Assembly (NCBI RefSeq): GCF_002154695.1
Contig: NZ_MTAV01000125.1
Coordinates: forward strand, 1-50,252
DNA length: 50,252 bases
Source: Nostoc sp. T09
GTDB lineage: Bacteria; Cyanobacteriota; Cyanobacteriia; Cyanobacteriales; Nostocaceae
Direction of reading: 5' to 3'
Shown here: one piece after another, positions 1 through 10,554 of the stretch
Numbering within the stretch: position 1 is the first letter of the stretch
Layout of the letters: every line of letters starts with the position of its first letter
Notes under the pieces: model-generated
The model's input: the letters and a program-made list of their open reading frames with translations, nothing else
What the model was told of the DNA's origin: nothing
The model's database searches: none
Made by a program: the position numbers and the translations under genes

Positions 1-1879
<1,879 letters not shown>

Positions 1880-1905
1880 TAACTCAGGTCAACACTCAAG
1901 GGTCA

Positions 1906-1920
1906 AGGGGAGCCACTGCG
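1906..1920 (-). repeat. 15-bp inverted partner of the repeat at 61-75
   Basis: AGGGGAGCCACTGCG is the exact reverse complement of bases 61-75. It opens a GC-rich block (about 1906-1995) between hetR and the convergent secreted-protein gene. The block resembles other intergenic repeat blocks in the window, such as that near 20640-20730. Confidence 0.6.
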
Positions 1921-2100
1921 GCTTGGGGTCGCACGCCAGTCCGCTCAACGGGGAGGAACCCTCGCACGCGGCTGGGTCCCCAAGTAGAGCAAGTGGCGTT
2001 CAAGAGTCATAATTTAAAATTATGAATTGTTTATCTTCCTTGTCCCCCTTGTCTTTCTTCGGTGCAACAAAAATCCTAACGGCTATTGCCTCTATGAGCT

Positions 2101-2715
2101 TCAATTACTACCTGGTTGTGTAGGAATTGGGGCCGTTTCAAAAGTAGGGCGAAATTCTGTAGGTCCTTGAACTTGAGGTAGAGCCGAAGGTGTAAAGGTG
2201 CTAACTGTGTCACTGCCACTGATACAAGTATCTAATGCCTGAGCGAGAGCAAACTTAATTTCACTACGTAAACCTACCACACATTGACCAAAGCGGACAG
2301 GCAACAAACTCCGACCGCAGTAATTTAAAATTGCTGGGTTAGCTGCCTCTTTATTAGGATAGAGGCTAATCCCAATTACACAACTAGCTAAATCTTCAGG
2401 ACGTCTTGCTTGTCGACAGGTAGTAAGAGCATCTACAGCGCTGATTTGTGTCTGCCTGCTAATTGAAACTACACAGGAAGACAAATCTCGTGGACGGAGT
2501 GCCCCTGCACAAGCTTGTGATGCAGAGTTCGCATTAACATTGACGCGCAATAGCTGACCAGCACAGGCACGGTAATCATTGCTGCTGTAGGAGGCGGTGA
2601 TAGCCATACTGGGAACCATCGTTGCCAACCATCCTGCGATCGCTAAAACTGGCGCGGTCACCTTTACTGTTTTAGCCGACAACATTCTGTAGTCAGAACC
2701 GCCTTTTTTGCTCAT
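2101..2715 (-). CDS. secreted protein with three CX11C repeats, function unknown
   Basis: I chose the ATG at 2715 (204 residues) because AAGGAG lies 8-9 bases upstream; a TTG further out would add 11 residues with no better signal. Residues 1-38 look like a signal peptide, with a basic start, a hydrophobic stretch near 18-35 and a plausible cleavage after SMA. The mature part has eight cysteines at 51, 69, 81, 100, 112, 133, 145 and 164. Three pairs (69/81, 100/112, 133/145) have identical spacing and lie in a repeated motif Cys-x4-Arg-Pro-x-Asp-Leu-x2-Cys-Val. The tail after 170 is Pro/Thr rich. I do not recognise a named family. The even cysteine count and export signal suggest a disulfide-stabilised periplasmic or surface protein. 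It lies tail-to-tail with hetR. Confidence 0.8.
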   Translation of the reverse strand: MSKKGGSDYRMLSAKTVKVTAPVLAIAGWLATMVPSMAITASYSSNDYRACAGQLLRVNVNANSASQACAGALRPRDLSSCVVSISRQTQISAVDALTTCRQARRPEDLASCVIGISLYPNKEAANPAILNYCGRSLLPVRFGQCVVGLRSEIKFALAQALDTCISGSDTVSTFTPSALPQVQGPTEFRPTFETAPIPTQPGSN

Positions 2716-3102
2716 CGATTTTTGCTCCTTAACATTGCCGTTCTCCAAACACCCAAGGCTATGCTAACTCAATAAGTGCAACCAATCTTCTCCATCTAGG
2801 GAATTTTAGTTGCATAGTCGAGGATAACTCAGCAATTCAAAATTCAACAAGGTTAACAGTCAATAGTCAATGGTCATTTGTCATTAGTTCTTTCTTCCTC
2901 TCCCTGCCCTCCTTTCTCCCCTGCTTTTTTCTCCTTGTCCCCTTTTCATGTAAAGTAATAAAAGTTTTTTAATTGCGATTGCCTATTGGCATTAGCACAA
3001 AATTCTGATGATGAAATCGATAATTTCTGGAAATTCTGTTTTCCAGGTATTTATAATGGAATGTCTGGGTAAAGTTGAAACAGGATTAGATTAAGGAAAC
3101 AC
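2716..3102. other. intergenic region between divergent genes
   Basis: This 387-base gap separates the divergent secreted-protein and rpsD genes. It holds heptamer-like repeat sequence around 2850-2886 (AGTCAATAGTCAATGGTCAT), a pyrimidine-rich stretch at 2886-2945, and the likely rpsD promoter near 3025-3060. No coding sequence was seen. Confidence 0.6.
3027..3057 (+). promoter_or_regulatory. candidate rpsD promoter with inverted repeat
   Basis: TATAAT at 3052-3057 is a good -10 element 45 bases before the rpsD start. The expected -35 position carries no clear TTGACA. Instead a perfect 7-bp inverted repeat, CTGGAAA at 3027-3033 and TTTCCAG at 3040-3046, covers that site. It could be an operator or a chance hairpin. 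No experiment supports either. Confidence 0.35.
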
Positions 3103-3711
3103 ATGTCCCGATATAGAGGGCCTCGCCTCAGAATTGTCCGTCGCTTGGGCGACTTACCAGGATTAACTCGTAAAAGCGCTAGACGCGCTTATCCACCTGG
3201 TCAACATGGTCAGAACCGCAAAAAGCGTTCTGAGTATGCTATCCGTCTGGAAGAAAAGCAAAAGCTGCGCTTAAACTATGGTCTGACCGAAAAGCAACTG
3301 CTACGCTATGTCCGTAAAGCCAGACGTGTGACTGGTTCTACCGGACAAGTGCTGTTGCAACTGCTAGAAATGCGCCTAGATAATACAGTTTTCCGCTTGG
3401 GTTTAGCTCCGACTATTCCCGCAGCGCGGCAACTAGTGAATCATGGTCATATCACAGTGAATGGACGTGTAGTTAATATTGCTAGCTATCAGTGCCGTCC
3501 TGGTGAAGTCATCGCTGTCAAGGATAAAGAAGCATCGCGTAAGTTGGTAGAAGCCAACCTACAATATCCTGGACTAGCTAACCTACCCAGTCATCTGGAG
3601 TTTGATAAAACCAAGCTGGTTGGTAAAGTCAACGCTGTTATTGAGCGGGAATGGGTGGCTCTACAAGTTAACGAACTGCTCGTGGTGGAATACTACTCAC
3701 GACAAGCGTAA
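3103..3711 (+). CDS. rpsD: 30S ribosomal protein S4
   Basis: The 202-residue product is a full-length bacterial S4. It starts with the conserved Ser-Arg-Tyr-Arg-Gly-Pro block and has the basic N-terminal region (about 1-90). An S4-type RNA-binding domain follows at about 90-155, with the typical Met-Arg-Leu-Asp-Asn sequence and the Arg-Gln-Leu-Val-Asn-His-Gly-His-Ile motif. S4 binds 16S rRNA early in small-subunit assembly. AAGGAA lies 5-6 bases before the ATG. The gene stands alone rather than in the alpha operon, as is usual in cyanobacteria. A repeat hairpin follows the stop codon. Confidence 0.98.
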   Translation: MSRYRGPRLRIVRRLGDLPGLTRKSARRAYPPGQHGQNRKKRSEYAIRLEEKQKLRLNYGLTEKQLLRYVRKARRVTGSTGQVLLQLLEMRLDNTVFRLGLAPTIPAARQLVNHGHITVNGRVVNIASYQCRPGEVIAVKDKEASRKLVEANLQYPGLANLPSHLEFDKTKLVGKVNAVIEREWVALQVNELLVVEYYSRQA

Positions 3712-3727
3712 TAGTCATTAGTCCTTA

Positions 3728-3764
3728 GTCATTTGTCCTTAGTCATTTGCAAAGGACAAATGAC
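3728..3764. repeat. heptamer-type repeat hairpin between rpsD and moaA
   Basis: GTCATTTGTCCTT (3728-3740) and AAGGACAAATGAC (3752-3764) form a perfect 13-bp stem with an 11-base loop. The arm is built from the same TCATT-type units found in other intergenic regions of the window. Because rpsD and moaA converge here, it may also act as a bidirectional terminator, although no long T-run follows. Confidence 0.55.
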
Positions 3765-3777
3765 AAATTACTATTGA

Positions 3778-4764
3778 CTACCCGCCAATTTGCGACATAG
3801 TACGGGTATATGTACCCGCAGTGCCAGATTCACGCTGTTTAAAATTAATTTCTGGCTTCATTGCCAGCAAAGATCTCACCTGCTCTTGCAATTGTGCGGT
3901 GCTGATACCAGCCCTAAGAGCAGTTTTTAAATCAATTTGACCAGTTTCATTCAATAGACAAGGACGTAGCCAACCGTCTGCACTCAAACGCATCCGGTTA
4001 CAGCGATCGCAAAAACACTCCGACATCTGACTGATGAATCCCAGTGTTCCCTTGGCTCCCGGAATCTGAAACACATCTGCGGGACCAGCACCACGAACTT
4101 GGGATTCTGTCAATCCCCAACGATCGCGGATTTGTTGACGTAATTGTGCTGAAGAAATCCAACCGCGATCGCCAAATAATTGTCCGTTACCAATCGGCAT
4201 AAACTCAATAAATCGGATGTGCCAGTTGCGGTCAAGACTTAAAGCAGCCAAATCGAGCACTTCATGATCGTTCACCCCAGGAATCACCACTACATTCAGC
4301 TTCAGGGGGTCGAAGCCGACGCGATAGGCAGCTTGAATTCCATCCCAGACTTGCGTCCATCGCCCACGACCGCGATTACCGATAATTTGCTCAAATGTAT
4401 CTGGTTCCAAAGAGTCCAGGCTAATATTGATGCGCCGCAACCCAGCATCGTAGAGATTTTGGGCGATGGGGGCTAGTAAAAACCCGTTGGTTGTCATTGA
4501 CAAGTCTTGGGTTTGGGGAAAAGACGCGATCGCCCCGACTAATTCCACTACATGGGGACGCAGTAACGGTTCCCCACCAGTCAAACGAAACCGGGTAAAA
4601 CCTACAGGGATAAATACCTCTTGAATCAGGGTGAGGAGTTCCTCATCACTCAGAAGTTGTTGCTTGAGAATATAGTCTACTTCTGCACCTTCCGGCATAC
4701 AGTATTGACACCGGAAATTGCAGCGGTCGATCAAACTAATCCTGAGGTAATCTACCTGGTTCAT
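3778..4764 (-). CDS. moaA: GTP 3',8-cyclase MoaA (molybdenum cofactor synthesis)
   Basis: This radical-SAM enzyme makes 3',8-cyclo-7,8-dihydro-GTP, the first committed intermediate of molybdopterin. The N-terminal cluster motif is Cys15-x3-Cys19-x2-Cys22. The C-terminal cluster motif is Cys252-x2-Cys255-x13-Cys269. The protein ends in the Gly-Gly tail that is essential in MoaA. Its length of 328 residues is normal. The start ATG has no clear Shine-Dalgarno sequence but gives the conserved N-terminus. No other mo- genes are adjacent. In this organism the cofactor would serve nitrate reductase and related enzymes. Confidence 0.96.
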   Translation of the reverse strand: MNQVDYLRISLIDRCNFRCQYCMPEGAEVDYILKQQLLSDEELLTLIQEVFIPVGFTRFRLTGGEPLLRPHVVELVGAIASFPQTQDLSMTTNGFLLAPIAQNLYDAGLRRINISLDSLEPDTFEQIIGNRGRGRWTQVWDGIQAAYRVGFDPLKLNVVVIPGVNDHEVLDLAALSLDRNWHIRFIEFMPIGNGQLFGDRGWISSAQLRQQIRDRWGLTESQVRGAGPADVFQIPGAKGTLGFISQMSECFCDRCNRMRLSADGWLRPCLLNETGQIDLKTALRAGISTAQLQEQVRSLLAMKPEINFKQRESGTAGTYTRTMSQIGG

Positions 4765-5026
4765 TTTTTAGTGTTTATTTCTATTCTATTTCCGTAAGCG
4801 AGAAGCAAACTGATAGCCAGCGATCGCCCTGATTAAAAATGGGTATATCCAAAATTTCCGCAACCAACTAGAATGGGATATTCTTTTAGCGTCCTCAGCA
4901 ATTACTACATGCCTTTGTTATTTCATTGTTTTGAATGCATACAGTCAATCTTTCTCCCTCAATCTCGTTCTTTAAGCAAGTTTTAAGTCTAGCGAATTTT
5001 TAATAATTATTTTGAGGGATGACTAG

Positions 5027-5812
5027 ATGGTAGTAAAAGTACAACATAGAAAAAATATAAACCAATTTTCGGTTTCACGTTGTTTTTCTGTAATGCTGCT
5101 CTTGGGTCAGGTTTTGCTGCATTTACTCCAAGGAAAAACTTATCACCGTAAAATCCTGGAACACATGGTAACTGCTGGACCAGCTTCTCTGCCTCCAGTT
5201 CTTCTTGTCAGTGGTTTTGCTGGGATGATTTTCACTATTCAAACAGCCAGAGAATTAGTGCAATTTGGGGCTGAGAGTGCTGTAGGTGGGGCCTTTGCCT
5301 TAGCTTTTTGCAGAGAATTAGCCCCCATATTGTCGGCTAGCATTATTGCCGGCCAAGTAGGTTCAGCGTTTGCAGCCGAGATAGGTGCAATGCGAGTCAC
5401 AGACCAGATTGATGCACTGCATATGCTCAGAACCGATCCTATTGATTATTTAGTACTTCCGAGAGTCATTGCTTGCTGCTTGATGACACCATTATTGACA
5501 ATTTTTGGTTTAGTTACAGGCATCCTTGGTGGAATTTTTGCCGCCTCACAGTTTTATCAAATTACTCCAGAGGCATTTTTAGAGTCAGTCAGAAGTTTTT
5601 TAGAACCCTCAGATTTGTGGATTATTTTGCTGAAAGGGTTTATTTTTGGAGCTATAGTTGCTATCAATGGCTGTAGTTGGGGGCTAACTACCAGAGGTGG
5701 AGCCAAGGAAGTAGGAGAGTCAGCAACAACAGCAGTTGTGACTACCTGGGTGACAATTTTTATGATGGATTTCTTTTTGTCTTTGTTACTGTTTGGGAAA
5801 CCCACGCTTTAA
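5027..5812 (+). CDS. MlaE-type ABC transporter permease
   Basis: The 261-residue product belongs to the MlaE/YrbE/Ycf63 permease family, which is related to plant TGD1 and moves lipids between membranes. It has about five or six hydrophobic segments between residues 55 and 258. The conserved family core, with Arg-Glu-Leu-Ala-Pro-Ile and Gly-Ala-Met-Arg-Val-x2-Gln-Ile-Asp-Ala, lies around 100-140. GAGG precedes the ATG by about 10 bases. The matching ATPase and MCE-domain subunits are not in the window, so they must be encoded elsewhere, as is common in cyanobacteria. The substrate is inferred to be a lipid from the family only. Confidence 0.92.
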   Translation: MVVKVQHRKNINQFSVSRCFSVMLLLGQVLLHLLQGKTYHRKILEHMVTAGPASLPPVLLVSGFAGMIFTIQTARELVQFGAESAVGGAFALAFCRELAPILSASIIAGQVGSAFAAEIGAMRVTDQIDALHMLRTDPIDYLVLPRVIACCLMTPLLTIFGLVTGILGGIFAASQFYQITPEAFLESVRSFLEPSDLWIILLKGFIFGAIVAINGCSWGLTTRGGAKEVGESATTAVVTTWVTIFMMDFFLSLLLFGKPTL

Positions 5813-5990
5813 AAGTCTGCATAATATCTCAGCGCATATGCCGTTGCGATTGTGAATTGTTAAAGCTGATTGATCGAGTAAATCTTAAATTTGTAGTGGT
5901 ACGGCACACTTACGTAATATACATAGCACTTAGAGTTTTGTTAGCCTTTTAAAGGGTTTTTAGCTAAAGTACGTTGCCATCGTTTGCTTT

Positions 5991-6182
5991 TCACACTGAC
6001 TGGTTCGTTTGTGTAGAGATTGGCTTTTCTTGAGACTTAGACGGTGCAAGATATGCTCCAGCACCAAGTGCAACCATTCCCCCACCTATGGCATACATAA
6101 CATTTTTATGAAAGTATTGGGAGCCGAGGTAGCCAAAAGCAATTGCCGCGACTGTTGTAACAATCATTTGAGGTAGTTTCAT
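5991..6182 (-). CDS. small two-helix membrane protein, unknown
   Basis: The 63-residue frame starts with ATG, has AAAGGA 10-11 bases upstream, and encodes two hydrophobic helices at about 6-22 and 28-48 joined by a short polar turn. The second helix is glycine-rich with small-residue spacing (a glycine-zipper look). A polar Ser/Lys/Gln/Thr tail follows. I do not recognise the family. The ribosome binding site and membrane pattern argue for a real gene. A perfect 10-bp inverted repeat lies 74-107 bases before the start. Confidence 0.6.
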   Translation of the reverse strand: MKLPQMIVTTVAAIAFGYLGSQYFHKNVMYAIGGGMVALGAGAYLAPSKSQEKPISTQTNQSV

Positions 6183-6255
6183 AAATAGGCCGTCCTTTGA
6201 TTAACGCTCTATTGAGGCAGATAGTGAGCAATTTGTTGCCAGCGGTGTGTTGTTC

Positions 6256-6289
6256 TACTATGTAAATTCATCTCAGTGGTTACATAGTA
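6256..6289. promoter_or_regulatory. 10-bp inverted repeat upstream of the small membrane gene
   Basis: TACTATGTAA (6256-6265) and TTACATAGTA (6280-6289) are perfect inverted copies separated by 14 bases. They lie in the 377-base gap at 6183-6559, upstream of the 63-residue protein gene read on the minus strand. The arrangement fits an operator or a leader hairpin. The rest of the gap holds a HIP1 site near 6360 and a C-rich stretch near 6495-6525, and nothing that looks coding. Confidence 0.4.
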
Positions 6290-6559
6290 AACTTTTGGTA
6301 GAGCTTGCACTACATTCTACAGAGAGGGAATCATACTTCTTTGGGTAGAAAAACAGGAGCGATCGCTTCTCAAACAAACATTATTTGAACTACCTTGTTG
6401 TCCATAAATAACCTCTAATCACCATCAGACTTAGGGATTTCCAGAAATTAAATTATCCAATTTTGAGACGCGAAGACGACGATCAGATTCTTTCTCCCCC
6501 AGCCTCCCCAGCTACCCCAGCTTCAAAAGCGATGGGATAATTATTTATTTGGAAGTCCC

Positions 6560-8122
6560 TTACCCAGCCGCTACCAACGGCTTTGGTGCTTCTTGTCTTT
6601 GCCGCACCGCTTGTCCTGTAAGGATTTCCACCACATCCATACCATTGCCAATTACACCAGGTACGCTGGGGTAGCCGGCACTCGCTCCCACCATGAAAAG
6701 ATTGGGGAATTCCGTTGTATATCCTAGGCGATCTAAGCCCACCTGTTTGGGCACCAACTTCGCGCCGTAAATATTTCCTTGGGGTTGTCCCAGATAAAAT
6801 TCACTGGTGGTCGGTGTGCCGTAAAGTTTCATCCGTGCATAATTGTCTACATCTGGAATCAAATCTCGCACACTGGTCATAATCTGCTGATAAACTTCCC
6901 GCTTTTTCGCTTTATAGGCTTTCGGGTCGTGTTTGTGCAGGTATTCAAATGGTTCGTAGGGACAGATGGTAGCAATCTCCAGAACATGATGCCCGCGTGG
7001 TCCTATTCCTGGTTCCTGAGTCTTCATGGTTGGACAAGAGAGGAAAATCCACGGGCGGCTAAAGTCTCCGGCTAATTGTTGTTGATATTCTCTGTTGAGG
7101 TCACCTGTGGGATAGTACCAAATATTCCAGTTACCAATACCGTAGCGTTCCGGCTCAAAGCGACTATCTAAACCCAGGTAAATATTGAAAGCACTAGCTG
7201 AGTATTCGTAGCCAGTTAAGCGCTGATGTTCCTTACGGCTCAAGGCTTCAGAATCATGCATCAACTCCACTGTTAATTTGGGGTCGAGGTCACTGATGTA
7301 AGCTTTACTAGCGCTATAAGTTTTACCATTGGCAATAACGCTGTGAATACTGTTGTGACTAACTTGAATATGTTCAACAGGCGTTGAGTATTTAATTACG
7401 CCTCCACCAGAGGTAATTGCTTCAGTAATCGTGTCAACAAAGTGTCTAAAGTGATATTTTGGATAGTACGCTCCTTCTGAGTAGTCCCAAACTAGGGAAG
7501 TGTGGGTGATGAGCGCAATTTCTTCGGGTGGTAGCGCATAGTCACCACTTTGCCCCGCCAGCACTGCTTGTAGTTTGGGCGACAATCCCACGTAGTTATA
7601 CAAATCTTGTAGAGTCCAACTCCGCTTCCAAAATAGATTCCAATATTTTGGTAACTTCAACCAATCAGACCACTTGCGATCGAACCAACGCACTTCTCGC
7701 ACCAAGCTCCGAATTTCTTGACGGAGTTGCTTAATCTCATCACAGTAGCGGTTGATCGCTTGCTGTTCTTCTGGAAAGCTAGAGAGCAAAGCTGTACGCA
7801 AATTTTCCCATCCCAAGGGAATTTGGAAATCCGCCTCTGGTGTAATAACGCGGTCGATGCAGCCTGGATCGAGGCTATTAAAGACTACATTCCGTTCAAT
7901 GTAATTGAGAAATTGGTCTATGGTCTTACCAGGACCACATTGAGAAATATAATGCACATCAGCACAAAAGCTGTATTCACCATAATCAAAGGTGTGACAG
8001 CAGCCTCCCGGTAAGTAATGTTTCTCCAGAACTACTACCCGGTATCCTTGCTTAGTTAAACAGGCTGCGGCTGACAGTCCACCTAATCCAGCTCCTAAAA
8101 TCACATAATCGAAGATTTCCAT
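6560..8122 (-). CDS. FAD-dependent oxidoreductase of the CrtISO / retinol saturase family
   Basis: I chose the ATG at 8122 (520 residues), which has GAGGAG 7 bases upstream; a TTG further out adds only six residues. Residues 4-35 form the FAD-binding Rossmann motif Gly-Ala-Gly-Leu-Gly-Gly-Leu-Ser with the acidic end Leu-Glu-Lys, followed by Pro-Gly-Gly. The C-terminus has the second FAD contact Val-Gly-Ala-Ser-x3-Pro-Ser-Val-Pro-Gly-Val. This is the pattern of carotenoid isomerase, phytoene desaturase-like and retinol 13,14-saturase proteins. The substrate is probably a polyene or carotenoid, but sequence does not say which. No crt gene is adjacent, so it is not clearly crtH itself. Confidence 0.85.
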   Translation of the reverse strand: MEIFDYVILGAGLGGLSAAACLTKQGYRVVVLEKHYLPGGCCHTFDYGEYSFCADVHYISQCGPGKTIDQFLNYIERNVVFNSLDPGCIDRVITPEADFQIPLGWENLRTALLSSFPEEQQAINRYCDEIKQLRQEIRSLVREVRWFDRKWSDWLKLPKYWNLFWKRSWTLQDLYNYVGLSPKLQAVLAGQSGDYALPPEEIALITHTSLVWDYSEGAYYPKYHFRHFVDTITEAITSGGGVIKYSTPVEHIQVSHNSIHSVIANGKTYSASKAYISDLDPKLTVELMHDSEALSRKEHQRLTGYEYSASAFNIYLGLDSRFEPERYGIGNWNIWYYPTGDLNREYQQQLAGDFSRPWIFLSCPTMKTQEPGIGPRGHHVLEIATICPYEPFEYLHKHDPKAYKAKKREVYQQIMTSVRDLIPDVDNYARMKLYGTPTTSEFYLGQPQGNIYGAKLVPKQVGLDRLGYTTEFPNLFMVGASAGYPSVPGVIGNGMDVVEILTGQAVRQRQEAPKPLVAAG

Positions 8123-8760
8123 CACAAACTCCTCTGGCAATCTTGATATCTCTTGATTTCGGCAGTATGGTTGTTATTTTTGTGGTCGAATGGCAAAAAT
8201 AATCAAAATATTGGCATATTTTCACCTAGCTTTTATGTTTTCAAATCATCTTAATTAGAGATGGGTAAAAACTAAATTAGCGAGGTCAACATTAGTTAGC
8301 AAACAAAATCTCTTTAACTACTCGGATAGCTATATAATCTGCAACCGAGCGTCAATCAATACAAAAGATTTATCTTAAATAACACAAACTCAATTAAACC
8401 AAACACTCTTGGTTTAAGCTTAAGCTATGGGAAGAGTAAAATATTTTTTCAAATTCAGGTTTTTAAGGCTAATTTGAAAAAATACACTAATCAATCTGTA
8501 GCTTGTATTGTATTCCAGGCAAGCGTTTGAAAAGTTTTACAGTACGGTATTTATACTTGATGTCTTCAGCTTATCAAAGACAAAAAGATTTGTTTGTTAA
8601 GCTTGAAAAATTGTAGTTTTTCTTAATAAAAGTAATTATATAGAGGCAGAAGACGGAAGGCAGAGGGCAGAAAAAATATTTAATAAGACTGAACAAAAGA
8701 GATTATTTCTAATAGCTGAAAATCTCAAAATTACTATACAGTTGTAAAAAGTTATGGTAA
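8123..8760. other. AT-rich intergenic region
   Basis: No coding sequence was seen in these 638 bases. They hold a perfect 8-bp hairpin at 8395-8416 (TAAACCAA / TTGGTTTA, 6-base loop) and long AT runs. The 3' half leads into the candidate RNA gene that follows. A weak promoter-like pair, TTGTAA at 8742 and TATAGT at 8763, has only a 15-base spacer. Confidence 0.5.
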
Positions 8761-8839
8761 TATATAGTTGGAATCACAAAGAACTTCTCAAATAGGAGGA
8801 AGTGGCGACACCCTTAACACAAGTGTTTGGTTAAGAGTC

Positions 8840-8889
8840 ATGCCAAACCAGGATCTTAGGAAGAAACGACTATGAGAGGTTCTGGCTAA
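8840..8889 (+). other. two overlapping mini-ORFs (11 and 5 codons)
   Basis: An ATG at 8840 opens an 11-codon frame (MPNQDLRKKRL) ending in TGA at 8873-8875. That stop overlaps by ATGA an ATG at 8872 opening a 5-codon frame MRGSG that ends in TAA at 8887-8889. AGGAAG lies about 10 bases before the second ATG. The first ATG has no clear ribosome binding site. Translation is unproven and the frames may simply be chance within the structured RNA. Confidence 0.2.
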
Positions 8890-8954
8890 GAGAGCGAGAC
8901 CAATAAACTCACATTCGTCATGGAGGAAAAATTGGATCAAATTGAATCGCAGAC

Positions 8955-8990
8955 CTGAGGGGTTTAGTTGCTAGCAACTAGACCCCTCGG
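8955..8990. terminator. strong palindromic hairpin between the RNA candidate and rtcB
   Basis: GAGGGGTTTAGTTG (8957-8970) pairs with CAACTAGACCCCTC (8975-8988) with one G-U pair and a CTAG loop. Two more outer pairs bring the stem to about 16. It sits 15 bases beyond the rtcB stop codon and downstream of the candidate RNA, so it can end transcripts from both sides. No T-run follows on either strand, so its action as an intrinsic terminator is uncertain. Confidence 0.6.
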
Positions 8991-9004
8991 CTTATGGGTG
9001 AGTA

Positions 9005-10450
9005 TCATCCTTTGATCACAGCTACAGGTCTAAGCCGAGCCACCTTACGGGCAATACCAGCATTGTGGACAACATTAACAACACGGCTAACATCTTTGTA
9101 AGCCTGTGGTGCTTCCTCAGCTAAACCAGACATCGAACCAGCCCGGATATTGATGCCTTCTTGTTCAAGTTCTCCACGCAAGCGATCGCCTTTGAGTTCC
9201 CGCTTCGCCTTAGCGCGACTCATAACTCGCCCCGCGCCGTGACAACTAGAGCCAAAAGAAAGGCGATCGCTTCTTTCAGTTCCAAGCAAAATCCAGCTTT
9301 GCGTACCCATCGAACCAGGAACCAAGACAGGTTGACCCAAAGCACGATAGTCAGCAGGTAAATCAGCAAACCCAGGCCCAAAGGCTCTAGTCGCTCCTTT
9401 GCGGTGAACACATACTGTCATCTGTTCGCCTTCAATTTCGTGAGTTTCAATTTTGCCCATATTGTGAGCGATGTCATAGACTTGGCGCAAATTCGAGTTT
9501 TGTTTACCAAATACTTCCTGAAAGCTGCGGCGTGTATGCGATGCTAAAACCTGACGGTTAGTAAAGGCATAGTTAGCAGCTGACTTCATCGCCGCCAGAT
9601 AAGCTTGTCCTTCAGGAGATTCAATAGGGGCGCAAACTAGTTCTCGATCTGGCAAATCTATTCCATAGCTGATGACTGCAAATTGAAAATCTTGCACATA
9701 ATCTGTGCAAATTTGATGCCCAAAACCGCGCGAACCACTATGAATCTGCACAGCCAGACAACCTTCATGTAAGCCCATGACATCGCCTGCTTCTGAGTCG
9801 TAAACTTGTTCTACTACATCCACTTCGAGAAAATGATTACCGGCACCCAAAGTACCTAGCTGTCCTCTGGCTCGCTCTTTAGCTCGTTTGCTGACACGTT
9901 CTGGATCTGCGCCTTTCAAACAACCAAATTCTTCTGTATATTCCAAATCTTCTGGTTCGGCATAACTTTCAGCCAGTGCCCAACCTGCACCTTCACGACA
10001 AACTTGATCTAATTCTGCTGTAGTTAATCGGACATTGCCCTTTTCTCCTACACCACTAGGACAGTTACGGTACAGGGTAGTTGCTAAATTACTCAGTTGG
10101 GATTTAGCAGTCTTATACTCAAGTGTCGATGCTAAAACGCGTACACCACAGTTGATGTCATAGCCAATTGCTCCCGGGGAGATAATGCCACCAGGTACTT
10201 TGGCTGCCATCACCCCACCGATAGGCATTCCATAGCCTTGGTGGACATCGGGCATGACAACTACATGACCCACTAAACCAGGTAACATGGCAACATTAAT
10301 CGCCTGTTGAACCGATAAATCTCCCAAGGCATCCTCTAGGAGCTTTTGATCGGCAAAAATCCAGACAGGAACTTTCATATTTGGATGGTAGGAAGTAGGA
10401 ATTTCCCACAAATAATCCTCAATCCGCCGGAAATCTCTTTTATTAAACAT
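9005..10450 (-). CDS. rtcB: RNA-splicing ligase RtcB
   Basis: RtcB joins 2',3'-cyclic-phosphate or 3'-phosphate RNA ends to 5'-OH ends using GTP and Mn2+. The 481-residue product is full length. Metal ligands Asp98 and Cys101 lie in the Asp-Ile-Asn-Cys-Gly-Val-Arg motif. The guanylated histidine is His404, in Cys-His-Gly-Ala-Gly-Arg, and the C-terminus ends in the usual Val-Ile-Lys-Gly. AGAGGAG lies 6-8 bases before the ATG. It is downstream of archease, its activator, with a 183-base gap. In bacteria RtcB is thought to repair RNAs cut by stress ribonucleases; the natural substrate here is unknown. Confidence 0.97.
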   Translation of the reverse strand: MFNKRDFRRIEDYLWEIPTSYHPNMKVPVWIFADQKLLEDALGDLSVQQAINVAMLPGLVGHVVVMPDVHQGYGMPIGGVMAAKVPGGIISPGAIGYDINCGVRVLASTLEYKTAKSQLSNLATTLYRNCPSGVGEKGNVRLTTAELDQVCREGAGWALAESYAEPEDLEYTEEFGCLKGADPERVSKRAKERARGQLGTLGAGNHFLEVDVVEQVYDSEAGDVMGLHEGCLAVQIHSGSRGFGHQICTDYVQDFQFAVISYGIDLPDRELVCAPIESPEGQAYLAAMKSAANYAFTNRQVLASHTRRSFQEVFGKQNSNLRQVYDIAHNMGKIETHEIEGEQMTVCVHRKGATRAFGPGFADLPADYRALGQPVLVPGSMGTQSWILLGTERSDRLSFGSSCHGAGRVMSRAKAKRELKGDRLRGELEQEGINIRAGSMSGLAEEAPQAYKDVSRVVNVVHNAGIARKVARLRPVAVIKG

Positions 10451-10554
10451 AGACTCCTCTGGCTTTAGAAATTGCTAATTGTCTGATGTCTTAAGGGGCA
10501 AAAAGCTCTTAAGTTGTGACGCATTTAGACTGTATATTGACTCGTCAAGGCTGT

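Larger units (their letters stand above)
8769..8990 (+). ncRNA. candidate structured RNA of about 200 nt
   Basis: Three consecutive hairpins suggest a structured transcript. The first is CTTAAC (8813-8818) with GTTAAG (8830-8835). The second is CCAGGATCTT (8848-8857) with GAGGTTCTGG (8876-8885), ten pairs including three G-U. The third is the very strong stem at 8955-8990. Only minimal open frames (11, 5 and 12 codons before the stop) fit in between, so a leader or non-coding RNA is more likely than a protein gene. The transcript ends are guesses. It matches none of the cyanobacterial RNAs I know (6S, tmRNA, RNase P, Yfr1/2, glutamine riboswitch). It converges on rtcB. Confidence 0.4.

Noticed and set aside
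4765-5026. A molybdenum-cofactor riboswitch before moaA
   Set aside because: No conserved stem pattern could be recognised in the upstream region.
8872-8889. Calling MRGSG a true PatS-type inhibitor
   Set aside because: It lacks the last Arg of RGSGR, has only five codons and no export signal; kept only as a low-interest observation.
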